NCBI RefSeq assembly: GCF_025698545.1
Contig: NC_068571.1
Span: 50,129,733-50,193,732, forward strand
Reading direction: 5' to 3'
Source of the DNA: Gossypium raimondii
Taxonomy: Eukaryota; Streptophyta; Magnoliopsida; Malvales; Malvaceae
DNA: 64,000 bases
Translations under genes and position numbers: made by a program
In this document: positions 23,567-35,530 of the stretch, piece by piece
How positions within the stretch are numbered: the stretch's first letter is position 1
Layout: every line of letters begins with the position of its first letter
Notes under the pieces: model-generated
What the model was told of the DNA's origin: nothing
Seen by the model: the letters and a program-made list of their open reading frames with translations, nothing else
The model's database searches: none

Positions 23567-25491
23567 GTTACAAATGCCTTGCAACATATGGGGGTATTTT
23601 TATTTCTTGACACGTGGTGTTTGATGAGGGTAGGTTTCCGTATAAGTTGTTTGGCTTATCCTCAGGTGTTTCTTTTGATGACCATTGTTCTACCAATGTA
23701 CCTGTTGTTACCAAAGCTTTCACTTCTGACTTATCTCGTCCTCATGAGTGTTCTAGTCAAAGTGATTCAGTTGATTCTTCTGCTAAGAGTTTACTTTCAG
23801 TTGGTGATGCTCCTGTTGATGCAGTAGGACCTGTTTCTCAAGTGTCTCAAGTGGCAGTTCAACCTGTTTCTTCAGCTATTAATGTTCATCCTATGATTAC
23901 AAGGCCGAAGCGGGGCATATACAAACCAAAGGTGTACAATGCTCAGTTAGTTGAGCCCGAACCACAAACTATTGAAGAAGTGTTTGCTTCTCCACAGTGG
24001 AGAGAAGGAGTATGATGCACTAATGAAGAACAATACCTGGTCATTGGTTTCCTTACCTGCTGATCGAACACGCATAGGGTGTAAGTGGTTATTTAAAGTG
24101 AAGAGAAAGCCAGATGGTTCTGTTAAGAGGTACAAAGCAAAGCTACTTGGCAAGGGTTATTCTCAGAAAGCTGGGTTTGATTATCAGGATACAGGATACT
24201 CTTAGTCTTGTGGTAAAGCCAGTCACAGTTCAAGTCATTCTTTCCATTGCTGTTACAAAAAGGTGGAAGCTAAGGCAAGTTGACATTAACATGCCTTTCT
24301 TAATGATGACTTGACAGAGGAGGTTTTTATGGTTCAACCTCCTGGGTATGAAAAACATAGTGAAGGACAATAGCTCGTGTGCAAGTTAAATAAAGCTTTG
24401 TACGGGCTTAAACAGGCCCCTAGAACCTGGTTTGACAAGTTGAAAGTTGATCTTGTCTCGGAAGGGCTTGATGCTACAAAGTCAGATGCTTTATTGTTCG
24501 CGAGAAGTCGAGAATCGAGATCAGTCTGTTATCTACATCCTGGTTTATGTAGATGATATTATTATTACTGGTAACAATGATGATAAGATTGATCTGGTGG
24601 TAAACAATCTTAACTCAGTCTTTTCTCTTAAAAAGATATAGGGTGCTTGTCTTATTTTTTAAGACATAAGGTTGTCTACACTGCTCAAGGTTTGTTTCTT
24701 TGTCAGCAGAAGTACATTCTGGAACTTCTAGCTAAGTACCATATGGCAGAAGCTGATGGAGTTCCAACACCTATGGCTAGTTCATGTGTTTTGTCTGCCT
24801 CGTGTGGTAGTCCTTTGGAGGATGAGAGTGTTTATGGGAGTATAGTGGAGCTTCGCAATATGCGATGATTTCTTGGCCTGAGATTGCATATGTTGTAAAT
24901 AAGTTGTGTCAGTTCATGCACAAACCTTGGATACTCATTTTAAAGCCATGAAAATAGTTTGACGTTATCTTGCAGCTACGTCTCATTACGGGTTATGTTT
25001 TCAACCAGCAAAAAGGATGGTGTTGACTGGGTTTTCTGATGCTAACTGGGGTCTTGATATTGATGATCGTCGTTCAACTTCCGGCTATTGCATATATTTT
25101 GATGGTATTACTGTGTCATGGTGTTCTAAAAAGCAGCAAGTCGTGTCTCGAAGTAATGCTGAAGCTGAGTATCGCAGTTTGGCGCATGCAGCTGCTGAAG
25201 TTGTTTGGTTGGAGTACCTTTTCTTAGTGAGTTGCGGTTTCCATTGCAAGCTAAGTCTAGTGCAGTAGCAGTCTCTGCAAACCCAATAATTCATTCTAAA
25301 TTCAAACACATGGAGTTTGATCTCTTCTTTGTTCGCGACCGAGTTGCTCAAGGTAAACTGATTGTGGGTCAAGTTCCTGCTCAAGATCAAGTTGTTGATA
25401 CTCTTACGAAGCCTTTGTCTGCACCTTTCTTCAAGTTGAGGGTGTGTGCTGTGCCGAGATCGTGACTCAAGACTTTAGAAAGATGGGGGAA
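23567..25491 (+). pseudogene. Ty1/copia polyprotein fragment, RT-RNase H (3' part)
   Basis: Continues the split pol. In order: SRHVVFDE-like text and VFDEGRFPYKLFG (about 23614), the HPMITRPKRGIYKP linker (about 23890), then reverse transcriptase with NNTWSLVSLP, GCKWLFKVKRKPDGSVKRYK, LNKALYGLKQAPRTWF and the active-site YVDD at 24546-24557. Next come QKYILELL, then RNase H with GFSDANW, RRSTSGYC and SNAEAEYRSLA (25017-25200), ending VDTLTKPLS (about 25390). Breaks: frame change near 24005, stop near 24205, further shifts near 24300, 24480, 24640, 24870 and 25215. It ends at a purine tract AGATGGGGGAA. It is inactive; RT sits after integrase, as in copia. Confidence 0.93.
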
Positions 25492-25650
25492 TGTTAAGCC
25501 ACCATGATTTAGTTAAAATACCATAAAAATTATTTTCTCGTTCTAATGTTTTAAGGTTTTTTAGCCCCCACTTGAAGCCCATCTTTGTAATCTGTCTAAA
25601 ACCAACACTTCCTTCAATCTCCAATCCTTTTTTAGTTCAATTTTTCAGGT
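25492..25650 (+). mobile_element. Remnant of the copia 3' LTR
   Basis: Begins TGTTAAGCC immediately after the polypurine tract at 25480-25491, as expected for the LTR start. The right end is not clear, and there is no 5' LTR to compare it with because that end is missing. Confidence 0.55.
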
Positions 25651-27101
25651 ATATTATTTATTTATTTTAAATCGAGAATTTAAAAATATTATATTATTAT
25701 TTTCGTACATTTGCAACTGGTTCACGCATCTATGACATGAATAAATTATGTCCAACTAACACACCACAAATATGGTGATTATTTATAATAGGCAGCTATT
25801 TGTACCACTTAGATGGAGTAAGCTGTTGACATTGATCTATGGTAACACATATCACGAGATCCACAATATTTTGGGGGGGCATTACATCTTTATTTACTCA
25901 GCACCCCCTCGGCACTGCATTTTCCTTAAATTCCTATCTTCAATTCTTTAAATTCAATGTTTCTGACACCAAGGTCATATAAGAGTGGCACAACACTACC
26001 CATCGTACTGCATGTTGTTCCCCTTATTTTGGCAGCCTCTGTTTTGTCTTCTTAGTACAGTGCGTTAATTAGCACTTTGCTCACTTTATTTTTTAATTAT
26101 GTGGTTAAGAATTCGATTTTTATTCATGTGAATGAAGTATATTTTATGATCAGTTGTTTACTTTTTTGAAGAGCCTCTGCGATGAAAGAACTAATCATTA
26201 CTACTAACATTAGATATCTTGATTACGACAAAAAAAATTTAATACACCTAGAAACTCATGTCAAAATATCAAAAAAAAAATCTAAATTTGTCCATTAAAA
26301 TAATGTTGAATAACATATTAAAATTGGAACCAGATTCAACATTTTTATTTACTTATTTGGCCTTTTATTGTGTGTAATATTAGCCACTTGAACAAATCCT
26401 TTTATTTTTAAAAGTTGCATAATTTATACTATTATTTAAAGGATTGACTGAGTTAGTACCACCCATCAACCGTGTCCCAACTCAATTGTGAAATTACTGA
26501 AAACATGTTCTTTTTATAAGATAAACGTTTTTATGAGAGTATTTTTGTCATTTTATATTTTATGTAAAATCTTTAAAAAAATACACATCATGAGATCTGG
26601 TGCTAAGGCACCATGATTTTCAATATTTTAACTCTACCCTTTCTTACATAAATTTTTTTCAAACCACACAATATGTGTAATTATTTAGTCTAATTTAAGG
26701 GAGTCCTTTGACGATTTTATCAAATTATACTTTAATTATTAAATCAAAACAGTAAAAGGACTAAATGGAGTGAAAGCATAATTAAACCAAAGAAAATGGA
26801 TTGGAAAAGTAATTTCCTTGAGAATTTAAGGTTTGTCCAAAGTATAATTGTATATGCAAATCAAGATACAAAGCAATTTACACAAGATATGAACAATCAG
26901 GAATCCTTCTTCTCCTCCAATCTTCCTTCCTCCCAAAGGTATGAACTATATAACCAAATCTTTTCATATGGTTAGCCAGTGGAACTGATGCGGATGTATG
27001 ATTAATTGATGCAAAACCGAAAATTGCATGGCAGTCGTCATCGTAGCAAATACGGTCTTGATTTTCGAGTCATGTCAGTACACCAGAGTCAGTTTGTAGG
27101 G
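25651..27101. other. Intergenic, includes one repeat R2 fragment
   Basis: About 26440-26640 matches 35325-35530: 'GATTGACTGAGTTAGTACCAC', CCATCAAC/TTGTATCCCAACTCA, then TTTTGTCATTTTATATTTTA and AAAAAAATACACATCATGAG. The rest is AT-rich with no gene; the last few hundred bases are probably 3' untranslated sequence of the kinase gene. Confidence 0.45.
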
Positions 27102-29910
27102 TCAAGGGGCCGTAGGTTGTGTAACTCTTAGAGTCCCTCCAAGCTCCATAGGAACAAGAGGGATAAGTGAGTGCAGAACATCCGTAATCAATGGACGGTA
27201 GCTTGGTTCCGGTTGCACACATAGCACAGCTACAGCAGCAACCTGCATTTTACAATAACATTTATGCAAGCATTCATATCTGCAATGCACAACACGTCCA
27301 AAATATGCAAAACAAACCAAAACGCTCTCTAAAAGTAAATAAACAAGCTCTCAGCCTCACTCATTTCAATCTCTATGTGTTCCGGTGAGACTTTTGGAAG
27401 TGAAACTATAGCCAAAACACCAGTAGGCTCAGTCCAAAACAAGTTGCCAACCAAGTAAGCAATGTCAGTCCAAGTGGTTTTAATTTTATCACTTAAAAAG
27501 CTTACAAACCTGATATAAATGCTTCAGATCCATGGTATTTCTTATCACGGGATCCACGATGTTTGGGAGTTTAGATCTGTCAGTAAGCTGAGGCATGGCC
27601 TGCATTCATAAACAGCAATGACTTTAAATTTCCAAACATTCTTTTCTTTTTTACTTCAACTAGCATTAAATCAAGGCCTACCCATGTGACAATAGATTGG
27701 CACTGAGCTGGTGCTAGTTTTTCTACAGGCTTTCTTCCCAATAGAAGTTCGAGCAGCACAACACCGAATGCATAAACATCACTCTTATCTGTTAATTTAC
27801 CTAGAAAAAGTAGATAAATAATGGATTTTAGCCTTCTAACATGCCATTCCCAGACCTCAGTTCCCAAAAAACTGCAGAACATCGCATATAACGCATACTT
27901 TGGACCTCATCTTATCATTGGCATGACAACTAAAATGTTTTACACTCATGTGAAGCCAACTTTAGAATAAAAGAGAATAGCATAATTGGTCTAGATGCCT
28001 TGGGGTGGCAGCACATGTGCTGAAAGAGTAATTAAATAAAGCATATATTTATTGAGATCAAAACATGTAAGAACCATTATTGAAGTCTTGAGCATCTAGA
28101 CCAACTTTTTTATTAGTTCCTACAGATGGAAGAGGAACACCATCGAATAATATGAACAAAAAGCCAATCGAAACCGGTTGTACATACCATCTAAAAGGTA
28201 TTCTGGAGCTACATAACCTAAAGTACCCGAAAGCTTCAAGTTATTCTTGTTTGGTGCCGCATCAGTTACCGCAAGACCAAAATCTGAAAGCTGTATCCAC
28301 AAAGTGAGCTTCAATGGACTTCATACAAAGACAAAAGTTTTAATACTAAAAAAATAGGTGGCCTAATAATTTACATTTTATAATTATTTACCTTTGCATT
28401 GAAGTCCAAATCCAAAAGTATATTAGATGATTTCAGATCTCTATGGATGACTGGTGGATTGCAATGCTCATGTAGATATTCTAATCCTCTGGTCAACAAT
28501 TGGGACTTTTTTTAATCATATTCATTAACTAAGAGCAACAAGTGAAACCATAGACAAAACCTTACCTTGCTGTATCCAAAGCAATTTTCATCCTCCTATG
28601 CCAAGTTAATGATGAACCATGAGAAGGTCCTAAAACATCATTTAAAAATTTTCAGAAATAAAATCAATACATTTTCTCCTTCATTACCATATATAATTCC
28701 TCTCTTTTCTTAAGTTCTTACCATGTAATTGAGTTTCCAAAGAACCATTTTCCATCAACTCATAAACAATAAACCTTGTATCGTTATCACTGCTATAACC
28801 CAACAGTGAAATTATATTGGAATGCTTAAATCTACATAGCAAACCCACCTCATTCTGCAATTTCAAAACAATAAATCAACAGATCAAACATATAAAGAAA
28901 ACCAAGTGTTACAAATTTTAAGAAATAATACCTCATATTCTTTTTCAGCATCTTGGCTTGCACAGTCCAACTTCTTAACAGCAGCATAAGAACCATCATT
29001 GAATTCAGCCTTGTAAACACATCCAAATCCACCCTCACCCAGAATGTTACCATGATGGAACTTGTTTGTAGCTTTTTCAAGTATCTTATAGTCCATAAAC
29101 GAAGCATAACCCTCTTTGGAAACCGTCCTCATAGACTTGAATTTACCCAAATATGGTGCCAAACCATTCCCTTTTTCACCATCTTCAAATTTAAAGCCAC
29201 AAAAACAAATCTCAAAATTCCAGAACTAAGAAGTAAAACTAAAGTGGGTTTTGGCTGAAAAGAAGATACCTGAGCTCTTAGCGCCATTTTTAGAGGATTT
29301 GCTTGAATTCTTCCTGTAATAAATCCATAAACAGAACAAGGAAGAGATAATTGCACCCAATGAAGAGCAAGCAAGAATGAGAGCTAATAACATTTTCTTG
29401 GTTGGATCCATTTTCTTGTGCTCCTCACCTCCAAGTTGAATCCCAGCTGTTTCATTAACCAAGTTATAGAGTTAAAAGAAGTGCCATTTTTAGCATAACA
29501 AAAAAAATTTCAAGAGATCAAGAAACTTCGGAATTAAGCAGAGAGAGAAAAAACAGGGCAACGTCTTCATCACTAAAATAAAATTTTTAAAAAAAATCAT
29601 AAAGATTGTGTATTAACTGGGATGTTGATTTCAATGAAACAAAAGATTCACGTTCAAATTATTAAATGCACCGAATTATGTGGTTGGTTTTTGAAATTTG
29701 AAACTCTACACTAATTAACATGTAGAACCAAAAGGAAAAGGGTAATGGGACAGTTTCAGAAGCAAAAGTGGTACCTGGAGAGAAGGCAGCCATTGAAGCA
29801 GAGATGGGAGTAGAAATGGGTGATGAAGCAGGGCCTTGTACGGCCAAAACAATGTTTTCAAGAGCACAAACAAGGAAAAGAAGCAGATGCAGCACAAGCT
29901 TCTTCTTCAT
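27102..29910 (-). CDS. Receptor-like protein kinase, At1g80640-like
   Basis: Ten exons: complement(27102..27242, 27510..27599, 27682..27800, 28188..28290, 28392..28488, 28566..28629, 28722..28854, 28932..29182, 29270..29446, 29775..29910). All have GT-AG borders and matching phases; 436 residues. The start is ATG 29910, giving [13 protein letters not shown]; the frame further upstream opens only with TTG. Signal peptide about 1-24, a short Ser/Pro/Thr-rich outer part, one membrane helix about 64-89 followed by RKNSSKSSK. Kinase domain: GEGGFG at 153-158, VKK with Lys174, HRD at 269-271 ([10 protein letters not shown] type), DFG at 289-291, APE at 314-316. All catalytic residues are present. 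Family knowledge: a plasma-membrane Ser/Thr kinase. No ligand-binding fold is visible in its roughly 40-residue ectodomain, so it may act with a co-receptor (inference). Confidence 0.93.
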
Positions 29911-30965
29911 CCCTTTGTTTCTTTCAAACAATGATTCTTTTACAATTCACTATGAAAAATAAACTCTCATGTAGGCATGAAGATAGAGAATTCAGAGATA
30001 TATGAACCAGACCCAGACTTAGAATTGGTGGGTTAAATTCTAAAGGGACAGAGAGAAAATGTAGACTTGACTTTCTAGGCTTTGCCTTTGGGTGTCTCTC
30101 CTTGTTTTTGGTTCTCTAAAAAGCCTGAATTTTGTAATGTTTTTTTTATATTCTTTTAACTGTTTTTTTTCACATCGAAATGCAGAAAAAGCATGATGGA
30201 AACAAAAGGATGAAGAAGAGGGGAAGCTTTTTTATGTTGGAAATGAGGGAAGCTCACAATACAATCATGTGGCTGTTTAGAAAATATAAATCCCAAACAA
30301 AATTCAATATTTAATACTCATCTGCTTCCATTATCATCACGCTTAAGAGTAACCAGCTTTTTTTTTGTGTGTGCGCATCATCTTCAAAATTACTTAATAA
30401 TGAAACTTTCTCCTTTCTCTATCGTCTAATAAATGTAAATAAAAAAACCAAAAAAAGTAAATAGTTTAAATAATTAATTATGTAAGAAAATGTGTTTTTA
30501 AATATTTATATAAAAATATTTGATATTTTGATCGAAATGGAAAAATTGGATGGGTAATATTCCAGTTTCATGATAAATAATTTATTATTGATTTATAAAA
30601 TAATAAAAATAATACTCATAATATTATAATTAATTTTGTAAAAAAATTTGATATTCTTTTAATTGAATTGAAACTCAATCAATAATTATATTATGGTAGA
30701 CGAGAAATGAAGGTATATTAACTTTTTTTATTCAAGGAATAATATTTAATACGCGATCAGTTGGAGGTTTTAGATTTCACAAGTAAGATAGGTAGGCCTA
30801 TAATAAAATATCAAAAAATAAATATTTTAAAAAAATTTAGACTCCACAAGCAAGATTAGGTTAGTAATTGACAATATCTTATAAGCGTATATAATAATAA
30901 ATTTTTTAAGGCTATTTGTGAAAACAATATTATACTAATTTTTTAATAAATATTTAAAAAATAAT
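29911..30965. other. Kinase gene 5' region and AT-rich spacer
   Basis: Minus-strand leader and promoter of the kinase gene should lie at about 29911-30200; I see no decisive core element. The remainder is AT-rich with no gene. Confidence 0.4.
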
Positions 30966-30969
30966 AATA

Positions 30970-31240
30970 ATAATCCCTTCGGGGTGTAGCTAGTGGGGTT
31001 GATAGGAGCCCGGCCCCCTAAAATGAAAAATTTTTCATTTAGGCCTTTTAAAATTATTAAAAATTTAAATTAGTAAAGATCAAATTACATTTTGGCCTCC
31101 TAAAATGATAAAAAAATATGATTTAATCCTTTAAAAATTATAAAGATATAGCCTATTAAAATGGTGAAATTGTATTTTTATTATCGTAAAATTTAAATTT
31201 AATTTCAGCCCCCTAGAACAATTTTCTAGCTTCCCCTGAT
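30970..31240 (-). mobile_element. hAT-like 'GGGGCGAAGCTAG' repeat, inverted copy
   Basis: The reverse complement begins about AGGGGAAGCTAGAAAATTG and carries CTAGGGGGCTGAAAT, ending near AGGGGGCCGGGCTCCTATCA. This matches the element at 32990-33225 (CAGGGGCGAAGCTAGAACAA...GGGGCCGGAGCTCATGC). It is longer than that copy and no duplication is visible. Confidence 0.6.
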
Positions 31241-31244
31241 CCCT

Positions 31245-31345
31245 CCCGAACCCTTAAATAAAAAAATAAATATGTTTCAGTGTACTCAAACTCATGTCCT
31301 CTTACATAAATATCAATGTCGATACTAATTTTTTAATATATATAT
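31245..31345 (-). mobile_element. SINE-like repeat, copy 2 (degenerate)
   Basis: Plus-strand text AATATGTTTCAGTGTACTC, then ACTCATGTCCTCTTACATAA and TATCAATGTCGATAC, is the reverse of the SINE-like head seen at 37013 (TATTGGTATTG...AGGAGGACGTGAGTTCGAG). The A-box side is mostly lost. Confidence 0.4.
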
Positions 31346-32989
31346 ATATTGAGGGAAAAAGTTTTCTTAACCATTAAACCATAAGAAAAATTCTTCATTT
31401 TCATGTTACTTTCACTTATACCTAAAACTTAAGTGTGAATTTCGTATACTTAGCCAAATAAATTTCCTCACTTTTAATATTAAGATTTTTTTAAAAAAAT
31501 CATGTCTGTTAATACAAGGAGCAAGATTTTGAAGGTGGATCGTCACGGGGAGTCGTAGAGAGATTAAAATCATCAAAATGTGGGTATTCGGAAAAGATAG
31601 GAGCTAAGAAAATAGATGCTAGTTAAGAGTCTCAAAGAATAAAGAGTGTTTTGGTCTTTTTAAGAGGTGTAATGGGTTGTTGGTTTTGAATTTTTTTGAA
31701 ATTTAGTCGACTTACTAATGTCTTATCATCATATGTATGGGTTATTATATCTGCGAAACCAAAATATATGATGTACAAATGGCAAATATTTTATTCAAGT
31801 CAAGTATGTGGTTCTCCCAACTTAGCTCCAGTCTGGAATTAAGCCTCCAGTGAGGTAAAATGCATTTTCAACGTACTGAACAATGCTTTCCAAACAGCCT
31901 TGCGTTCACTAACGTTTCAGTTGCAATTTTTTTTAGCCTAAAAAAATCAACGCACTGAGAACCAGTTGCATCCAAAGGAAGCCTTAGACTCATGAGATCA
32001 TGTGCTTGTAAGGTGTTGACTAACGAGGTTTCAAAAATTGCGAGGTGGGTTAGCGATGTAAAGGTATATCAGTGTGTCAAAAGTTTTATATTTATAATTT
32101 AATAATATTTTTTTACTTATCTTTACTTATATAGAGTGATGGTTAGAACTTTTATCAAACACCTGTTTGACACAAGTCCAAATTGTATTACCCCACCTGA
32201 AAAAAAATATTCTTTTGCCCTGTCTAAACAAAAACTATAATTTGAAAAAGCATTTTTCAAAAATGATTATCGTGTAGTTTTCTTTTATTTATAACTTGTA
32301 CATCTAAATAAAAATCAATTTGAATTTTCAATGCTGTTTTATCCCATCCACTAATACTATTAAATTCTAGAAGAAGAAAATGTCCGAATATAATGCTTTC
32401 AACTTTTAAAATATTTATTTATTTACTGGGAATTAATAACTTTATAGAAATGTCTAGAAAAATGTTTAGAATTTATGATAATTTAATGCATTGAAATTGA
32501 AGATTTGAAAATTGGTTTCTTACGAATTAAGACTAGTTATTTGCAGAACAAATAAACTCATTTTCTATGGTTGAAGACATTGGATTAAACCGAAACACAT
32601 ATGAAAGTAGTGTATTATGTTGATTTTTAGCCTTCTTCGTAAAGAAGTGATTAGATTATAACTTTTATGTAAACAAAACTTTAGTACTATATAAATTTAA
32701 GTCATTGTTTTTGTAAGCAATCAAGAGAGTCTCTTGAGTTGCAAAGCTAAGCTTTCGGTAGGGATGCTTAGAGGAAGAGTGATATAATCTTTATACTATC
32801 GTGAGGTCGCTAAATTGGTGAATGTTAGGCCAGTGTTAGGACTTAAATCATCGGTTTTACTATGAGAAAGATAATGAATCATTACTCCGGGCAAAGCCTC
32901 ACAAATGTAGACTGAGGTCAAATTAAACAAACAATCTCGATGTTCTTTTTATTGTTTTGCACTTTTTGTTTTATAGTTAAAATTGTAAC
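31346..32989. other. AT-rich intergenic stretch
   Basis: No gene or confident element seen. Confidence 0.4.
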
Positions 32990-33225
32990 CAGGGGCGAAG
33001 CTAGAACAATTGTTTAGGGGGGGCCAAATGAAATTTTAATTTTTTATAATCTATATCTTTATAATTTTTTAAAGGATAAAATTAAATTTTATAATTTTAA
33101 AGGGGGCCAAAGTGTAATTTGTCCTTTATTAATTTAAAATTTTTAAAAAAATTAAAAGGCCTAAATGACAAATTTTCATTTTAAAAGGGGCCGGAGCTCA
33201 TGCGAACCCCCCAGAATCACATCTG
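32990..33225 (+). mobile_element. Short hAT-like element with 8-bp TSD
   Basis: 236 bp starting CAGGGGCGAAGCTAG and ending CACATCTG. Flanked by the direct repeat ATTGTAAC (32982-32989 and 33226-33233). A ninth base, C, also matches if the element is read as starting one base later, which would make a 9-bp duplication. CA...TG-type ends with an 8-bp duplication favour hAT; the terminal inverted match is only partial. Non-coding, with GGGGGGGCCAAA and GGGGGCCAAAGTG blocks. Relatives: 30970-31240 and a decayed copy at about 33590-33900. Confidence 0.82.
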
Positions 33226-33368
33226 ATTGTAACCAAAATTAAAAAAAAAAAAAAAAAAACTCATTTCTACAAAATCATTAATTATTATGTTTGAAATTGC
33301 AAATCTAGATTTGCCTAGAGGAATGTAATCTTACCTACTCTTAAACTCCACATATGCAAGTTAGGGAC

Positions 33369-33386
33369 ATATATATATATATATAT
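33369..33386. repeat. (AT)n microsatellite
   Basis: Pure AT dinucleotide run of 18 bases. Confidence 0.85.
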
Positions 33387-33589
33387 GTTTAAGACACTTA
33401 TTTTATACTCTCTAGGTTTAAATCCCATTTTGGAAAAAGTTAATTTATTTTATTTTATGTTTAAGTACTAAAAAAATACATTTCATGTGTAAGCTCATGC
33501 TTTTCCTATGCTTAAAGGCCACCAATCTTATTTTCAAGTTAACACTAACCACTTTTAGAATTTTGTTTGGAATTTTTGATAGAGACAAA

Positions 33590-33900
33590 GTTAGAACGGT
33601 CAAGTAGGGGCCTTGGTTCATTATTCAATTTATTTTATTTTAACACATTCTTTTAACTTTAGATCTTAAAATCTTTTAATGGGAATTTTCCATTTAAATC
33701 TTTTATAATTTATAAAATTTTAAATTAGTAATAGTAAAATTGTACTTTACCTTAAAAATGATAAAAATTTAATTTAATATTTTAAAATTACAAAAATATA
33801 AACTATTAAAACGATAAAATTATATTTTATTATCATAAAAATGTACCATTTAATTTCGAATTCCAAAAAGAATTTTTTAACTCTACCACTAATCATAGAC
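33590..33900 (+). repeat. Decayed copy of the 'GGGGCGAAGCTAG' repeat
   Basis: Starts GATAGAGACAAAGTTAGAACGG, with AGTAGGGGCCTTGG, AAAATTGTACTTTACC, TAAACTATTAAAACGATAAAATTATA (in pieces) and AATTTTTTAACTCTACCAC. These correspond in order to blocks at 30970-31240. Heavily mutated. Confidence 0.4.
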
Positions 33901-34261
33901 TTTAAATACCAAATCATGCCAAGAGGCACGTTGGACCACCAATCATAATAAATTTTCTCACACGAAATATATAAATATATATATTAGCATAATTGGTGGA
34001 TGAGTAAAGAAGGGGCCAGCTCCAAATTTCTTCATCATCTTCCTAAGCATTAAAGCCGTGAGTTAAGCTAAGACCCCAGAAAGCTTACGTTCCATCATCT
34101 TGTTCGTGGCTATCTTTGCTCTTTCCTTTCCACCCTCAAATGTTGTCTATTTGATTGCATGAGGTTTATCCGTGGGTACTCTTAAAATTTATATGAATTA
34201 ATTTCAATTAAGGATAAATTTTTTTGGGAGTTCTCTATGTATTTATCTTTACTATAATTTA

Positions 34262-34716
34262 ATGTAAATTATAACCGTAGTGACTTTAAAATAGGGTTTG
34301 TTCTATTTTGGTTACTCCAAATTTTTTTCTTTTAATTTAGTCACTCTAAATAAGATAATTGTGCGAATTAGTTACTGCTGTTAATATTTCCGTTTTCTTT
34401 TAACAGATTGTTGACGTGGCACATTAGCCCATTGAGTGATTGACATGTCACATTTTTTTTGATGGTTTTTGAGGAACCTCCTTATAAAGTTTAGGGGGGA
34501 AAGTTTTGGACTAATTATAAGGAGTTTAAACTTTAGTCAAGAGTCAGTCAAAAAATGCCACATCCGCAATCCGTTAAAAGAAAACAAAAATTTAAATGAT
34601 GGTGACTAATTCACTCAATTATCTTGTTTAGAGTAATTAAATTGAGAAAAAAAATTAGAGTGACCAAAATAGGACATACCCTATTTTAGAGTAATCATGG
34701 GTATAGTTTACCCTAA
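34262..34716. mobile_element. Foldback MITE with about 150-base arms
   Basis: The left arm (TAAAATAGGGTTTGT, CTATTTTGGTTACTC, CTCTAAATAAGATAATTG, CCGTTTTCTTTTAACAGATT) is matched in reverse on the right (AATCCGTTAAAAGAAAAC, CAATTATCTTGTTTAGAG, GAGTGACCAAAATAGGA, ACCCTATTTTAGAGTAA). The loop is short. Long inverted arms and no coding sequence suit a Mutator-type MITE. Flanks are AATTTA/AATATTTA, not an exact duplication. Confidence 0.75.
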
Positions 34717-34719
34717 TAT

Positions 34720-35310
34720 TTAAACTCCTGATTGAGATGGTGTCACGAGTTAATCGAGCACCAACTCAGTTAAAGAAATTACTTTAATGTCCTTTCGTAT
34801 TTAAAATAAGTTATATTATTCAAGGGTACTTTAATTTATAAAAAAAAAACAATAAAAACATGCTTATTGTGGTATTTGAACACATGGCAATTGCATTAGT
34901 AAAACTTTAAATTTATCACTCAATTAAAACTTTATTTTGAATTTTTCATACATTTAATTTTAGTATGCAGATTTTATTATCTCCATCAATTGTATATATT
35001 AATAATGTTGTTGATTAAGTTTGTGCAACCAGTTAACTTAACACCAACTCAAAATTCACGACAACACCGTGATAAACAATTGTATTCATTTAATATTCTT
35101 AACATGATGTATTTATATGTTTAAATTTCGTTTTACTCACAATTTAATTTAATTTTTCATTTTAGTATTGTACATCTTTCATGTGTTATTATTAATTAGT
35201 TTCAAACCTTACTTTTCATTATTTATTGTATGTTATTTTTAAACACTCATCTATACTCTAAATACGTGATTTCACACGCATACGTGTGTGATAGAATTTT
35301 TAGTATGTTT
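34720..35310 (+). repeat. Dispersed repeat R2, longest copy
   Basis: Begins TGATTGAGATGGTGTCACGAG and GCACCAACTCAGTTAAAGAA; then TAAGTTATATTATTCAAGGG, a block with TTTGAACACATGGCAATTGC and TTATCACTCAATTAAAACTTT, CATCAATTGTATATATT, and near the end CACACGCATACGTGTGTGATAG. The same ordered blocks occur at 35325-35530, 40960-41215, 41218-41580 and, partly reversed, at 59810-60770. The reverse of the ACTCAATTAAAAC...TTTGAACACAT block resembles a tRNA-type A and B box pair. Element class unknown. Confidence 0.55.
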
Positions 35311-35324
35311 TATTAGGGGGTTGA

Positions 35325-35530
35325 TTGTGTCACCCATCAATTGTATCCCAACTCAGCTTGAAAATTACCAAAAGTCTATTTCTTTTCTAAAGCAACAAAT
35401 ATTATTCTAAAGATAATTATGTCCTTTTATATTTTAAGAAATTTTAAAAAAATACATACGCATAATAAAAATCATAAAATTTAAACTCAAAACATCATGC
35501 TTCTCACTATTTCAAATTTACCATTATCCC
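35325..35530 (+). repeat. Dispersed repeat R2, copy
   Basis: GGTTGATTGTGTCACCCATCA, TTGTATCCCAACTCAGCTTG, ATGTCCTTTTATATTTTA and AAAAAAATACATACGCATA match the copy at about 26440-26640 closely and the R2 family more loosely. Confidence 0.5.
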
